Source: Sporobolomyces roseus (lineage: Eukaryota > Basidiomycota > Microbotryomycetes > Sporidiobolales > Sporidiobolaceae). From it: a DNA stretch of 64,000 nucleotides. The notes below the pieces were generated by a model. The model had not been told where the DNA came from, ran no database searches, and worked only from the letters and a program-made list of their open reading frames with translations. The stretch is from NCBI GenBank assembly GCA_016617785.1, contig JADILM010000005.1, forward strand, positions 1,817,795-1,881,794, written 5' to 3'. The translations under genes were made by a program, and so were the position numbers. This document shows, in pieces, positions 33,296 through 44,411 of this stretch. Positions within the stretch are counted from its first letter, which is position 1. Every line of letters starts with the position of its first letter.

Positions 33296-34240
33296 ATGGC
33301 ACAGGCTAGAGTACCGGTACGTTATACTCTTACTGCTCCTTCACGTCACCGAACTAAGCGCTCTTCTACTACAGGTCGACAAGCAGCTTCTCGCTCAACT
33401 TCTGTTCAAGGCTTTCGCGAAGATATGCGCAATCACTGATCAGCCAGATACGAGTTATCCTACAGGTCGAGGGCTTTACATGAGAGGTTATCAATGCGAT
33501 GCGAAGGATCTCGTCTTTAGTGGTTCCCAATTTACAGAATTCGAGCCAGGTTAGTCCCATCCTTTCTCCCTGGTCCCTCAGCTGAGTACTCAGCAAACGC
33601 ATCATCTAGGTCTAATTCATCAAGTCTGGTATTTCGAAGTCCCGGCGGTCACTATGTACGCTTGTGCTCCGACTGATCCAATTTCGACATTCCCGAATCG
33701 TCCAATGTGGGTGACTTGCCCTCGCCCTCGCAAGAGGGTCCTATGGAATGACAGAGAGGCGGACCATATCCTCAAAACGATGGCGGGTCCTCGATGTGCA
33801 GGAGTTCTCGAGCTCCCGCGGGAGAAGAGACCTCATTTTCAGACAGAAGGAATGTTGAGATTTGAGGCGGCTGACAGATCAGTCAGAGTGGGTGAGCTTT
33901 CTATTCCCTTCTTGCTACTCTGCTCCTCGGCTGGCTGACCTTGAGAGAACCACGAACAGAGGAGGACTTTCGAGTGAACAGAACCGAGTACCGACAAACA
34001 CTCGAGGTTCGTCAAGACGGTGATCCTCAAACTCCTCTGGTCTTTGTCAAAGGTCATCCTCCACCTCAGCACGTCACATATGCTGGCGTATCTTCTCTAT
34101 ATCGAGCCGACGACCTCATCTATCCGGTCGAGGTCACTCACTTCGTTTTCCGAGCTCACTTGGATTCCCGATTGCGTTATCAACCTCAAGCGCGCGATAT
34201 TCCCTTGGTCTCCACTGTCCGGGAAGGTCTAAGGTACTAG
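33296..34240 (+). CDS. AGPR-family protein, copy 5
   Basis: Four exons (33296-33316, 33375-33549, 33610-33891, 33960-34240) give 252 residues. Exon 1 is MAQARVP; exon 2 VDKQLLAQLLFKAFAKICAIT then LYMRGYQCDAKDLVFSG; exon 3 QVWYFEVPAVTMYACAP, MWVTCPRP and TMAGPRCAGVLEL, closing GMLRFEAADRSVRV; exon 4 has PPPQHVTYAGVSSLYRADDL and HFVFRAHLDSRLRYQ. This is a good reference sequence for the family because every block is present in one frame. Intron phases 0-1-1. Tandem with copies 4 and 6. I know no characterised relative. Confidence 0.75.
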
Positions 34241-34615
34241 GAAAGCCGGAACTTTGATCGATCATGATCTCTTCCCTACAAATTTACTTTTCAGTCTTCG
34301 TAAGCCGTACTTCGCTCTTGTTGTTCTCGTCTCTGAGCTCTGACCTGTCGATTTTGCTTCCTGTGTGTTAAGGTAGATCTCATCTCCTCAATTCTATACT
34401 TCGTTTCGCAACATCTTTTGTTGCGATTTTCTTCTTTCGCATTTTCCTTTCCTCCGACTTTCTTCCGTTCGCAGCTCTACAACCCCCAAAGTTGACGCAC
34501 GCGGTGTGATTTACTTTGCCAAGTCGGTAAGAGACTGTCGACCGCGGCAATATCGGACTTCGAAAGATCCCACGCTTTCCTGCTTTCATCCCTCTCTCTT
34601 CTTCAAGTGAACGCC
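34241..34615. other. Intergenic between AGPR copies 5 and 6
   Basis: No gene seen; CT/TTC-rich before the start at 34616. Confidence 0.4.
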
Positions 34616-35578
34616 ATGGACAACAATCATGATTTGTCGCAAGCAGCCGTATGTCGATCGCTCAAGCACTCACGCTTAATCTTCTGACCAGTTTCTCTGG
34701 CCGTTATCAAATAGCTCGGAACTATCGCAAAGCTCATCACCAAAGCCTTTCGCAATATCGCTCGTATAACAGATTCGGCGCCACACGGCTCGTCGATCTA
34801 TCGTCAAGCAAATGAGTACTTCTGCACTCGAGACGACATCGTAGTTGTTCAATCGCATCACCCGCGTTAGTCAGACTCTCTCGTTCTAAAACACCATCCT
34901 TGCTGATTGAATCGCTGTATAAGATAGTACTGCTGACGCCAATCACGCACCTCGAGATACCGGCCATCGCCATGAACACCTGTCGCGCACAAAGTCCGCA
35001 AGCTCAAGTTCGACAATGGTTAGCTTGTCCGACTACGGCAATCACTACACAAGTGACGGGAATCGAGTACACAATGACAGCTGGTCCTAGATGGGCATGG
35101 TGCCTAGGACGTACAAGCGTTGATGGAGGACGAAGTTCTTTGCCTGCGGCGGAACCGAGCGGAATGGGAGCTTTCCGTCTCTCAAACTGGAGAGACACAG
35201 TCAGTTAGTCGTGACCTTTCCCCTTTACCCTACTATCTAGAAGCTGACTTGAAATTCTGTCAATCAGTGGAGGAAGTTTCTTGGCAAGGAAGGGATTGGA
35301 TTCACGAGCTCGTTTTGACGCAGAAGGAACCAGAAGCCATGGTGGATATCTCTGACAGACCGCCAGATGAGGTCGTATATGACGCGGTGTATCGCTTCCA
35401 TCACAAAGAGCCACACTACATCCAGAAAGAACGACGCTTCGAGCTCAAGGCAAAACTCGAGCATCAACATCATCCGAATCCCCACCACGTCCAGGCACGA
35501 AGTCAGCCAGCACCACACATCCTCCTCACTCAGCCTGATGACGTCGGTACAGGCTCCAGCAACTTCCGTTTGGCGTAG
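34616..35578 (+). CDS. AGPR-family protein, copy 6
   Basis: Four exons (34616-34648, 34715-34865, 34928-35203, 35268-35578) give 256 residues. Exon 1 is MDNNHDLSQAA; exon 2 (151 nt) LGTIAKLITKAFRNIARIT then CTRDDIVVV; exon 3 LEIPAIAMNTCRA, QWLACPTT and MTAGPRWAWCLGR; exon 4 RPPDEVVYDAVYRFHHK and RFELKAKLEHQHHPNPHH, ending in a His/Pro/Gln-rich tail longer than in other copies. The last intron uses donor 35204, which keeps the frame. Last of the tandem triplet; function unknown. Confidence 0.72.
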
Positions 35579-35952
35579 CGATAGCGAAACTCTCCTTTAT
35601 CTTTCTTTTTTGTCGCATCCTGTCCTTTTGTCCTGTTCACCTACGTTTCCTCTTTGCGTACATTCCCTAATTGTAGGAAAGACGCTCTTTAGTTTCGCCG
35701 TTCCGCTTTGATATCGAGAGAGATCCAGAATCTACCACGGAAAATTCGCAAATAGCTTTGCTTGTCGCTTCTTCAGCTGCTACAGCATTTTCGAGCTCGG
35801 GAATAGCCTCGACGGATACGAGTCGACGAGAAGCGACTCACAGCTTTCTTTGAGCCCTCCTCTTTGTCGACGAGAAATCCTTTCTTCGACTTCTCCGAAG
35901 AATTTCGAAAAAAAAACGTTTCTCTACCTCATTCACTCTCGACTCGCTTCGA
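35579..35952. other. Intergenic before the coiled-coil RING gene
   Basis: No gene seen. Confidence 0.4.
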
Positions 35953-37880
35953 ATGGGACTCTCTGATATCTTCTCTTCCTCAAATTCATCAACACAGCAA
36001 CCACAAGCTAACGATCTCAACCTCGTTCGTCTTTCTTTCCACCACTTTCGGCATTGGAAACAATGACTAATCTTCAATGTGAGGCTATAGGAGAAGGAGG
36101 AAGTGTTTAGAAAACTTACAGAAGATCTTGTACAAGTTAGAGAGGTAAGCCATCAGTCTCCAGCGAGTGTGAAGAGGGAGAAAGTTGGCTCGATGTTGAG
36201 GGACAAAGGAAAAGGCTAGGGAATTCGAGGCAAGAAGCGAATGCCAACAGGGACCTGATATGGTGCATCTACGCTCGTACGCGCGACTCTCAGGGCGAAC
36301 GGTCGAGGGTCTGGGACGATCGACGAGGAGAGGAGGAGAAGACATTACGCCGTTCACCCGGTAGAGAGCGACCGGGGCAGTCAGAGGACAACGCACAATG
36401 GTAGCATGATCAGGAGATTGAGATAGAAGAGCTGACGGAACCTTTCTGTTGACGTTTCGCAGAAGAATGCAAAACTCGAGAGTTCGCAACGGATAGCGAT
36501 CGCTGTAAGCTAACCGGTTCCTCTCGACTAATCAGGCACGTGGTCTGAGTACTGATCTGCGTACTCTGCCGGCAAACAGGAGCGAAAGGAAGCTGTGTAT
36601 CGAACGAAGGACCTCGAAGACAGCTTGCGAATGAAGGAAGGAGTGCGTTCAAGCTCTCCAATCACCTCTCGGATCTGAGGAAACTGATATAGCTCATGAT
36701 AGATCCTCGATAACCTGGAACGACGAATCGAACATCTCGAGAACGAGAACAATCGTTTACTTTCCGTCGAAACCGTTCGTTTCCCTTCCCTCTGGCATTC
36801 CCGCCACGCTCCGTTCGGCATCGTCTTAATCTCAGCAGTATACTGACCTACCTCTTGCTCTTCCAGGAACTCTCCCTACTACGAGAAGATCAACTCCTCC
36901 ACCCACTCTCCTCTTCCGACGCCTCATTCCGCTACTCACAACTCTCCTCCCTTTTCACCCAACTACGCGACACTTTATCCTGTGCAGTCTGCTACGAGCC
37001 TTACATCAAGGATCAAGCCGTGTCTTTGATGTGCGGTCACTCGTTCTGTCGAGATTGTTTCACGAATTGGGAAGTTAGACATGTAGAAGCTTGGAAAATG
37101 AACCCGAATCAACAAGGAGTGTATCCGGGAGCGGATTGTCCAGAGTGTAGGAGTAAGGAGGTTAGGAGAGGCAAGGTAAGGATTTGGGCGTTAGAGGAAA
37201 CGGTTAGATTGGTTGATCGCGCGGTCAGGGAAATTGAGAAGAATCAGTTCACGCCGGAGATGAAGGAGCGAACGTCATCGATTGATGAGGTGGACGATCT
37301 GATCTCGATGGAGGATGGCGAAGAAGCGAGTGGAGGGACGGCTGCAGAAGAAAGGGAAGGGATGAACGAAGAGGGATCATCAAATTTCGGCGAATCGCAC
37401 CAGTCAACATCAATAATCGACCCCAGTCAGTCTCATTCCAATCAAGCTTCCAACCCAAGCTCTTGGCCTTCCTCGCACGTTCAAGTTCCCGCAGTTGGAA
37501 CCAGTTCTTCCCCCGAAACTCCCTCTTTCGAATCTTTGCAACCTACCTCCTCGTCCTCATCTCGCTCTATCGACCCCCTACCTTCCTCACACACGCTTGA
37601 CGTCTCTCCTACGACTCCAGCGCCTCCTCTCGATCAAACCATCTCCTCCTCCGACTCTTCAGAACCTCTCTTCGAAACTCCTCAACACCCTTCGGACGCC
37701 TTTAATCACGCTTCCACTCCTCCTTCCAACGCTTCCTTTGCCTCACAAGACTCTCCAATGCTCGACCTCGACTCACCTGAACCCAGAGTTGTGGAGGAGG
37801 ATCAGGAAGAGATGGAAGAAGCGAGGAATTTGTTGAGACCTAGAACTCCGAATCCTTACGTTGCGGTGTTTCGTCGATAG
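35953..37880 (+). CDS. Coiled-coil RING-finger protein (probable E3 ubiquitin ligase)
   Basis: Six exons (35953-36024, 36091-36144, 36463-36504, 36580-36642, 36703-36774, 36867-37880) give 438 residues. The start MGLSDIFSSSNSS leads into about 100 residues of coiled coil built from four small exons (EEVFRKLTEDLVQVRE, KDLEDSLRMKEG, LERRIEHLENENNRLL). Then comes a C3HC4 RING: CAVCYEPYIKDQAVSLMCGH, FCRDCF, and CPECR after an 18-residue insertion between ligands. The rest is Ser/Pro-rich, disordered, with acidic patches. Coiled coil before RING suggests a homodimeric ligase; substrate unknown. The 318-nt intron between exons 2 and 3 is long for this window. Confidence 0.8.
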
Positions 37881-38187
37881 AGGGGAAATCTCTATTGCTT
37901 TGTTTTATGGTTTTCGAATACTGCTTGTTGTCATATACTATCGCTCTTCTCTCGATTACAGGAACTGAGGTTTCGCCGATTCGAGCGAGAGAGGTGAGCT
38001 TGAATTCAGTGATCTTTTGAATAGCGATTTGGCTCTTCGCGAGTAGCTCTACCTCTGAGCTTAAAATAATAGCCCCGTGTTGACCTCCTCCAAAGTTGCG
38101 AAAGCTGAGTCAGCTCTTTCTCCCTCTGAAATTTGTCCAACTTTTCTCTTCTGCTCTCACTTTTCCACTTCGAAACTATCGTATATC
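37881..38187. other. Intergenic before the CCHC gene
   Basis: No gene seen. Confidence 0.4.
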
Positions 38188-39668
38188 ATGTCTTGCTACA
38201 ACTGCGGTCAACGTAAGCTTTAACCATCAAACTCATCACGCCCCTCCTCAAGCACTCCTACACCTTCAAATGGATTGAAAGAGGGATGAAATCGATTTTT
38301 TTCGAATTGTGGCGGATCTCTTTCTACACGGCTCTCGGGATGGTGGGAACAGGTGGGAAAGAATCATGAGGGTTGGTTTTGATCGTAGCAGGGGACGTTA
38401 CACGCGCAGACGTTGATGATGATCCCCTGTAAAAAAAGACGCACTTTTAATCATCTCACTACTTTCTTTCTTTGAGGGGGATGAGGAGGAAGAGGGAGGG
38501 GTTTCTATAAGGGGACGGTTGAGCACTTTCTTCACTATTCAAAGGGGACGGGAGCTGATGATGTTGCTCCCCATCCTTTTCCCACTTTTTTCGCCCCTTC
38601 GCTCTTTTTCTCCGTTCGACTTTCTCTTTTCTCTCTCGCGACTTCATCGTTCTATGTGATTCTCTTCCAATATAATCTGGTTGAGGATTGTTTTCAGCCG
38701 GTCACATCGCCTCTGCTTGCCCTACTGCGGCTCAAGGTGCCGTTTGCTACAACTGCTCTCAACCTGGTCACATCTCGCGTTAGTTTCTCTCTTCCTTGAT
38801 CCTCCCTTTCAAACTAGAAGAGGGTCTCATCGACGTCATCTCTCTCTCTATGAATGTAGGTGACTGCCCTCAAGGACCCGCTCCTAAGAAGTGCTACTCG
38901 TGCGGTGATGTCGGTCACGTCGTACGTTTTTCTCTCTCTCTCTCTCTCTCTCCCTCTCCCTGTCTGTGAGACTCAAGAACTGATCAGAATGTAAGCTTGC
39001 TTTGGGATAGTCACGAGAGTGCCCTCAAAACCCTAACGCCGGAGCTGCTGGATTCGGAGCGGGACAAGCTTCGTTCCAACAAGGTGGACAAGGAGGAGGT
39101 CAAGGTGCTTGTTACAGATGTGGACAACCCGGTCACATCTCTAGGCAATGCCCTCAATCTTTCGGTGGAGGAGGATGTAAGTCTCTACTTCCTTCTTGTC
39201 GAGTGCGAGATTGAAGAAGAGCTGATTGAATTTGGGAGAGTGTGATTAGACGGAGGAGGATTCCAGGGTGGATTCCAAGGTGGATTCCAAGGTGGACCTC
39301 CCAAGACTTGCTACACTTGTGGTGGAGTTGGTCACTTGTCGAGGGAGTGCGTCAACCCTTCAAAGTGCTTCGTAAGTCGAAACAGAAAACTCTTCACATC
39401 AGACTCTCTGATCTATGAGACTGATGTGCTTGAATTTGTCGATCGACTTAGAACTGTGGTCAAGTAGGACACATCTCGAGGGATTGCACCAACGCTCAAG
39501 CTGCTAAATCATGCTACGTATGTTTCTTCCTCTCGCTCATTGTGCTTCTTTCGAGTTGCTGATGAATCAGCTGGAACTACCTTACAGAACTGTGGTGAGT
39601 CTGGACACATCGCGAGGGAGTGCCCTACTCAACAAGGTGCCGCCGCTGCCGCTCCTGCTCAAGAGTAA
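38188..39668 (+). CDS. GIS2: CCHC zinc-knuckle nucleic-acid-binding protein (GIS2/CNBP/byr3-like)
   Basis: Seven exons (38188-38212, 38698-38778, 38860-38921, 39011-39176, 39250-39371, 39452-39517, 39588-39668) give 200 residues holding seven CX2CX4HX4C knuckles: CYNCGQPGHIASAC, CYNCSQPGHISRDC, CYSCGDVGHVSREC, CYRCGQPGHISRQC, CYTCGGVGHLSREC, CFNCGQVGHISRDC and CYNCGESGHIAREC. Gly/Gln/Phe-rich linkers (GGFQGGFQGG) separate knuckles 4 and 5. Relatives bind single-stranded nucleic acid and mRNA and tune translation and stress granules. Six of seven knuckles are interrupted or bounded by introns. The first intron (38213-38697, 485 nt) is many times longer than the others and splits the first knuckle. 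A CT repeat (38932-38961) lies in the third intron. Confidence 0.93.
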
Positions 39669-40066
39669 ACCCTTTCTTGACGATTTGAGTCGAAGTATCG
39701 ACGAAAAATGAAACGAAATACAATACAAGTTCCGTTTGATCAACTAAGGGATCGTTCTTCTTGCGTCGTCGAGAGTGTGACGGCTATGTCAATGTCGAAG
39801 AGAGGAAGTGAGATGCGAAGAGAGAGAGAGTTGCGAAATCTCTTCGTCGAGAATGAGCGAAACTCCTCCGAAGTTTTGTCTCGCTTTCCTTTCTTTTTTT
39901 TTGATCGCCTCTAACGTACTGAAAACCTTTACCAACGAAATCGTACTTTAAATTTGCGAAACTCCTTCTCTCCTTTTCCCCTCAAAAAACACCGCCACCT
40001 CTCTTTCCGTCTCTCTCTCTCACTCTCTTCACACTCTCCCTCACCAACTCCCCAACTCGCCCAATC
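39669..40066. other. Intergenic between CCHC and PA-TM-RING genes
   Basis: No gene seen; CT-rich run 39998-40042 just before the next start. Confidence 0.4.
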
Positions 40067-41978
40067 ATGCCACGAGCAGGTTCTGGCCTCTCGTCGACTG
40101 GTTCACGTTCTCCAATCCTTCTATTACTCACACTAGCCCTGATCTCATTCTTAGCAATCTCTCCTCTCTACTACCTCTCAACTTCAAGCTCAAACACACT
40201 CGTAGCACAACGAGATGGAGATCAAGGTAGTGGGCAACGAGTGGAAACGAGTTGGATGGTTCAAGAGGGGGATCAAGTTGAAGATGACTCGTTCAACCTT
40301 TCTACTCTCTCTATACAACAAGCAGTTCCTCTCGACCAATTAACGAAATCATCAAGATGGAGAAGAATCGCCAGTGATGCGGTGGATCAAGTTGGGGATT
40401 TAGTTTTGGCATTATTTGGATTCGATGAAACCGATTGGTTTGAAGATTCATCTAATTTCGATGGAGAGGAGGAGGAAAGTGAATTGAGGGAAATGGGAAT
40501 TGAAGGGACTAGTTTGACTAGTTGGAGTGAATCTTCAGTTTATGTCGAAGTAAGTTCTCATTCTCTCTCTTCTTTTTACTCCCACTCGAAGTTAATAATC
40601 TCGTACTTTTTTTTTTGGTGGTAGCGTACACAATCTTTACATCCTTCAAGACCATCAGCTTTTGGTCCACATTTATTAAACTCTCCTCTTCGTGGAAACC
40701 TCTACCCTATCCAACTCTTCTCAAACAATTCTTATGGTTGCTCTCCCTCCTCCTCTTCCCCGAACGCACCAAGAGACAAGAACTGGATCGCATTAGTACA
40801 AAGGGGACAATGTCCTTTTAGTGAGAAAGTTAGGGTCGCTCAGGGTTTCGGGGCGAAAGCGGTCGTTTTCGGTGATGAGGATGAAACGAGAGGTGGGATT
40901 AGAGGTGGGAAAGGTTTATTAACTCCTTGGTCTCCTGGTACGTAAAGAACTCATCTCTCTCTCTTACTGTTATCGTGGGGAGAGAGCTGATAAGAGAGGA
41001 GGAAGAGTTTAGATGATACGAGTGATGTAGAGATTCCTAGTATTTTTGTGAGCAGAGCTAGTTATTTGAGTTTGGAGAGGACTTGGGAAGATGAACAATC
41101 AATTGGTGGTGGTGCTAGTGCTAGTCAAGAGTTTGTGGGTTTGGAAGTGGTTTTATCGAAAGATGAAATGTTTGCTTGGTGCGTTTTCTTCTACTCTCTT
41201 CACTATCATTCTCGAATAGGAACTGATGAGATTGATTTGGTGTAGGCCTCTACTCGATTTATTGTTCTTACTATTATTCCTACCTTCGCTCTTGACCCTC
41301 TTGACGGTGTTTACTCAAAGGGTTAGGTTGGCAAGGTTGGCGAAAGCTGAAAGAGCTCCGAAATCTGCAGTCGCGAAATTGGTCGTGTTCAAATGGGGCG
41401 AACCGGCAGTTGAGAAGACGAATGTGGTGGGCAACACGGGAACGAGCCAAGAGAGAGTGGATGAGGAAAGGGAGATTGGATTGAATGCGACGAGGTCAAA
41501 TGGTACGGAAGATCGAGAGGAGGAAGAAGTCAACGTCGATGAATCCACTTCCTTACTCCTCACTCCTCACCCTCCTTCACCTTCTCTTCCTACTCCCTCT
41601 TCGAACCTCCTCACTCGTCTTCGTCGATTCGTCCGACTCCCTTCCCATCGAACCTCGCCCATTTCACTCCCTTCAAACTCGTCTTCTCTCCCTACCCGTG
41701 GCGCTTCTCTCCTCTACCCTTCCTTGACGGATTGTACGATCTGTTTGGAACCGTTCGTCAAGAATGAGAGTATAGTGATTGAATTACCGTGTAAACATTT
41801 GTTTCATAGGGATTGTTGTGTCGATTGGTTGGTTATGAGGAAAGGAGTTTGTCCGATTTGTAGGAGGTCAGTCATGGAGGAGGAGGATGGAGATGTCGGT
41901 GGAGAGGGAACGGAGGAGGTTAGGATTCAATTGGGAGAGGAACGCGAGGGGGAGCAGGGAGAAGGGAGAGTTGTATGA
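40067..41978 (+). CDS. PA-TM-RING membrane E3 ubiquitin ligase
   Basis: Four exons (40067-40549, 40625-40937, 41013-41178, 41246-41978) give 564 residues. A signal anchor (ILLLLTLALISFLAISPLYYL) begins the protein. The lumenal part contains a protease-associated domain with WIALVQRGQCPFSEKVRVAQ and GAKAVVFGDED. A membrane span follows (LLDLLFLLLFLPSLLTLLTV), then a Ser/Pro-rich cytosolic region and a RING-H2 near the end: CTICLEPF, LPCKHLFHRDCCVDWL, CPICRR. The arrangement is that of RNF13/GRAIL or fungal Tul1-like vacuolar or endosomal ligases. Expected in the endosomal system; substrates unknown. Confidence 0.9.
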
Positions 41979-42182
41979 ATTGGGGTTTTGGTTTTTTTTG
42001 TCGTTGTATTCCTTTCTTTCACTTTGATTCTGTTTGTTCTCTTCTATCTGTAGCTACGAAAGTCTCCTCTCACGCCCTGTTTGAATATAAAACATGATTC
42101 TCTGTCTTTTCTTTTCGACTTAGAAAACCACGCGGCTCCACCTTTCCTTCCTTCTTTCACTTCACTTGACTCTCCCTCGAGA

Positions 42183-43927
42183 ATGATCATCTCGTTACCA
42201 ACGTTTCATTTCGCTGAAGGATATTTCACTATCGATGTCGTATATCGATTGTTATCAGCGACTCTGTTAGATCCAGTCCTCACCTTCCTCTTACCTTTCT
42301 ATCAACTACAACGACTCACTTCACTCTTCACTCAAACTACCGCAGCTCATGCATTACAATGGGCAATCAGGTTCGTCAAATGGAGAGAAGTGTTTAGAGA
42401 TCCTTGGATGTTGGCGAGTTTGGTAGTTTGGGGAATAGGATTGTTAGTCAAATTGAATCAGGAGTTGACGAGAGCTAGTAGGAATAACTTTAGGGGAAAC
42501 AAACAAGGTTGGGAGAATTGGCAAGGGAGAGTAGTATTGATAACGGGAGGTAAGTTTCAACCTTTCACCCCCGAAAGATTTCGGTTCACTCTTGTTTTTG
42601 TGCTGATGCGTGTTGGGATTCGAGTTTATTGTAGGTGCGGGTGGAGTAGGAAGAGAAGTAGTGAAACAATTGAGAGCGAGAGGGTTGAAGATTAATATCG
42701 TAGTTTGGGATCAAGTTGAAATTTTCGAAAATCCTCGTCGTAAGTTCTTCACTCTCCTCTCTACTCTCAGCTTGATCTCAAAAAGCTGAGTGGTAGTCAA
42801 CTCATACAGCTGAGGGTGTACATTATTATAAAGTCGATATATCGAGTCAGAAAGCAGTGAGAGAAGCTGCTGAAAAAGTAAAGAGGGAAATCGGTCATCC
42901 GTACGCTCAATTCTCTCGAGTTATATCGCAGTTCGATGCTGATATACAGAGGATAACGTGTGCAGTACGGTACTTGTGAATATGGCTGGGGTTGTACGAG
43001 CGAAATCAATCTTGGATATGACTGAACAAGATATCGATTTGTAGGTCGTCGCTTTCCCCTCCTCGACTGTATCTGATTGTGAGACTGAGTGGAACTGCGT
43101 TGATCCTGCAGAACTTATGATATAAACGTCAAGAGTCATTATTACACAGTTCAAGCATTCCTACCCGAAATGATCAAGACTGGAATCGGTCACATTGTCG
43201 TTCGTTCCCTCTCCTTCCCTCCCTTCTCACTTGCTTCACGCTGATTCCTCTTCCTCTAGACCATCGCCTCTTCAACAGGTTATCATCAAGCCGCTAATGG
43301 AGTCGCTTGTTCGTCTTTCTCTTCTCTCTCCCTTTCTTTCTCTCCCTACTAATCCCTCCCTCTCTCTCTCTCTCTTCTCGCTAGATTGTTCATCCAAAGC
43401 AGCAGCTCTATCATTCCACGAAGGTCTCACCGAAGAACTTCGACACGTCTACCTCCCTCATTCAGAAGCGAGGAGAATCAGAACTTCGATCGTTTGTCCT
43501 GCTCATATCAAAACTAGGATGTTTGAAGGGTTTACGAGTAGTATTCCTGGTTGGTGGGCACCGAGTTTGGAGGTTGAAACTGTTGGGATGTTGGTGACTC
43601 AAACTGTTTTGAGTGGTGAAAGTCAAGTGAGTTTTTCTTCTTCTTCTCTCTTGGGGAGGGAGTATGGGAATACTGATGAGTGAGGTGTGTGAGGATATTT
43701 CTAGCATATCATTGAACCTCTTTATGCAAAGTTCACCCCAATGGCGAGAGGATTGCCAAATTGGATTTATTCTTTCATTTTAGCGTGCGTTGATCGCTTC
43801 CTCTCTCTCTTCAGTCATTGTTTTGAGGAGAAGGGTACTGATATGAGGAGGGATGTACAGGTGCGCGAGGAAATCGATGGGAGGCGTTAGGGATGTTCAA
43901 CAGAAGAGAATCGAGAAAACGGAATAG
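42183..43927 (+). CDS. Membrane-anchored short-chain dehydrogenase/reductase (SDR)
   Basis: Nine exons (42183-42549, 42635-42739, 42810-42900, 42966-43040, 43112-43199, 43260-43308, 43385-43626, 43705-43784, 43861-43927) give 387 residues. A hydrophobic N-terminal 100 residues includes LASLVVWGIGLLVKL. The SDR core is complete: cofactor loop ITGGAGGVGREVV, acidic VDIS, NMAG in place of NNAG, catalytic Ser in TIASSTGYH, and the active-site YCSSK (Tyr-x3-Lys). The C-terminal region has ICPAHIKTRMF-type substrate loop. Resembles the DHRS/RDH10-like lipid- or retinoid-acting SDRs on the ER or lipid droplet; substrate unknown. An in-frame Met at 42081 would add 34 residues. Two degenerate relatives lie downstream on the opposite strand with matching exon sizes. 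Confidence 0.88.
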
Positions 43928-44411
43928 AAGAATCGTTTTTGGATTTCGAATTGAATTTTCGAAAAGTGTTTTATCTCGTAATCAGTAACTCGCACATCAG
44001 TACAACGGATCATCTTCAATCGCGTTCGAGTATGACTTGGCGTCGGTCTCATCGATTGATTCTCTCGATGTCGTTTTCTCGCTTTCATCGATTTCGCAGA
44101 ACCTGCTTCGCGTTCTTCAACTCTCACGCTATCGTCAGACGACATAAGATACTGAATAGATTCTCATGACAAAAGCTACTTGTAGAGGTTACGGAACGAG
44201 TGCCCTCGAAGATTACTCATGCGAGACGCGTTTCTCAATGTTTCTTTCGAAAGTTCGCTACTGTCGATTCAGGAACTTTCCTCGTAGGCGAAAAGGACCT
44301 ATGAACGGAATCGATACGTTCTACACGCGAACAATCACCCGAGATCAGCTTTCATTCGAGATCTTTTCTGACAAAGATCGGATATAGAGAGAAGAGAGAG
44401 AACTCGCTTGT
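43928..44411. other. Convergent 3' region between the SDR gene and its broken relative
   Basis: No gene seen. Confidence 0.4.

Noticed and set aside
42797..43154. Minus-strand frames across the SDR gene
   Set aside because: They coincide with verified SDR exons and carry no motifs.
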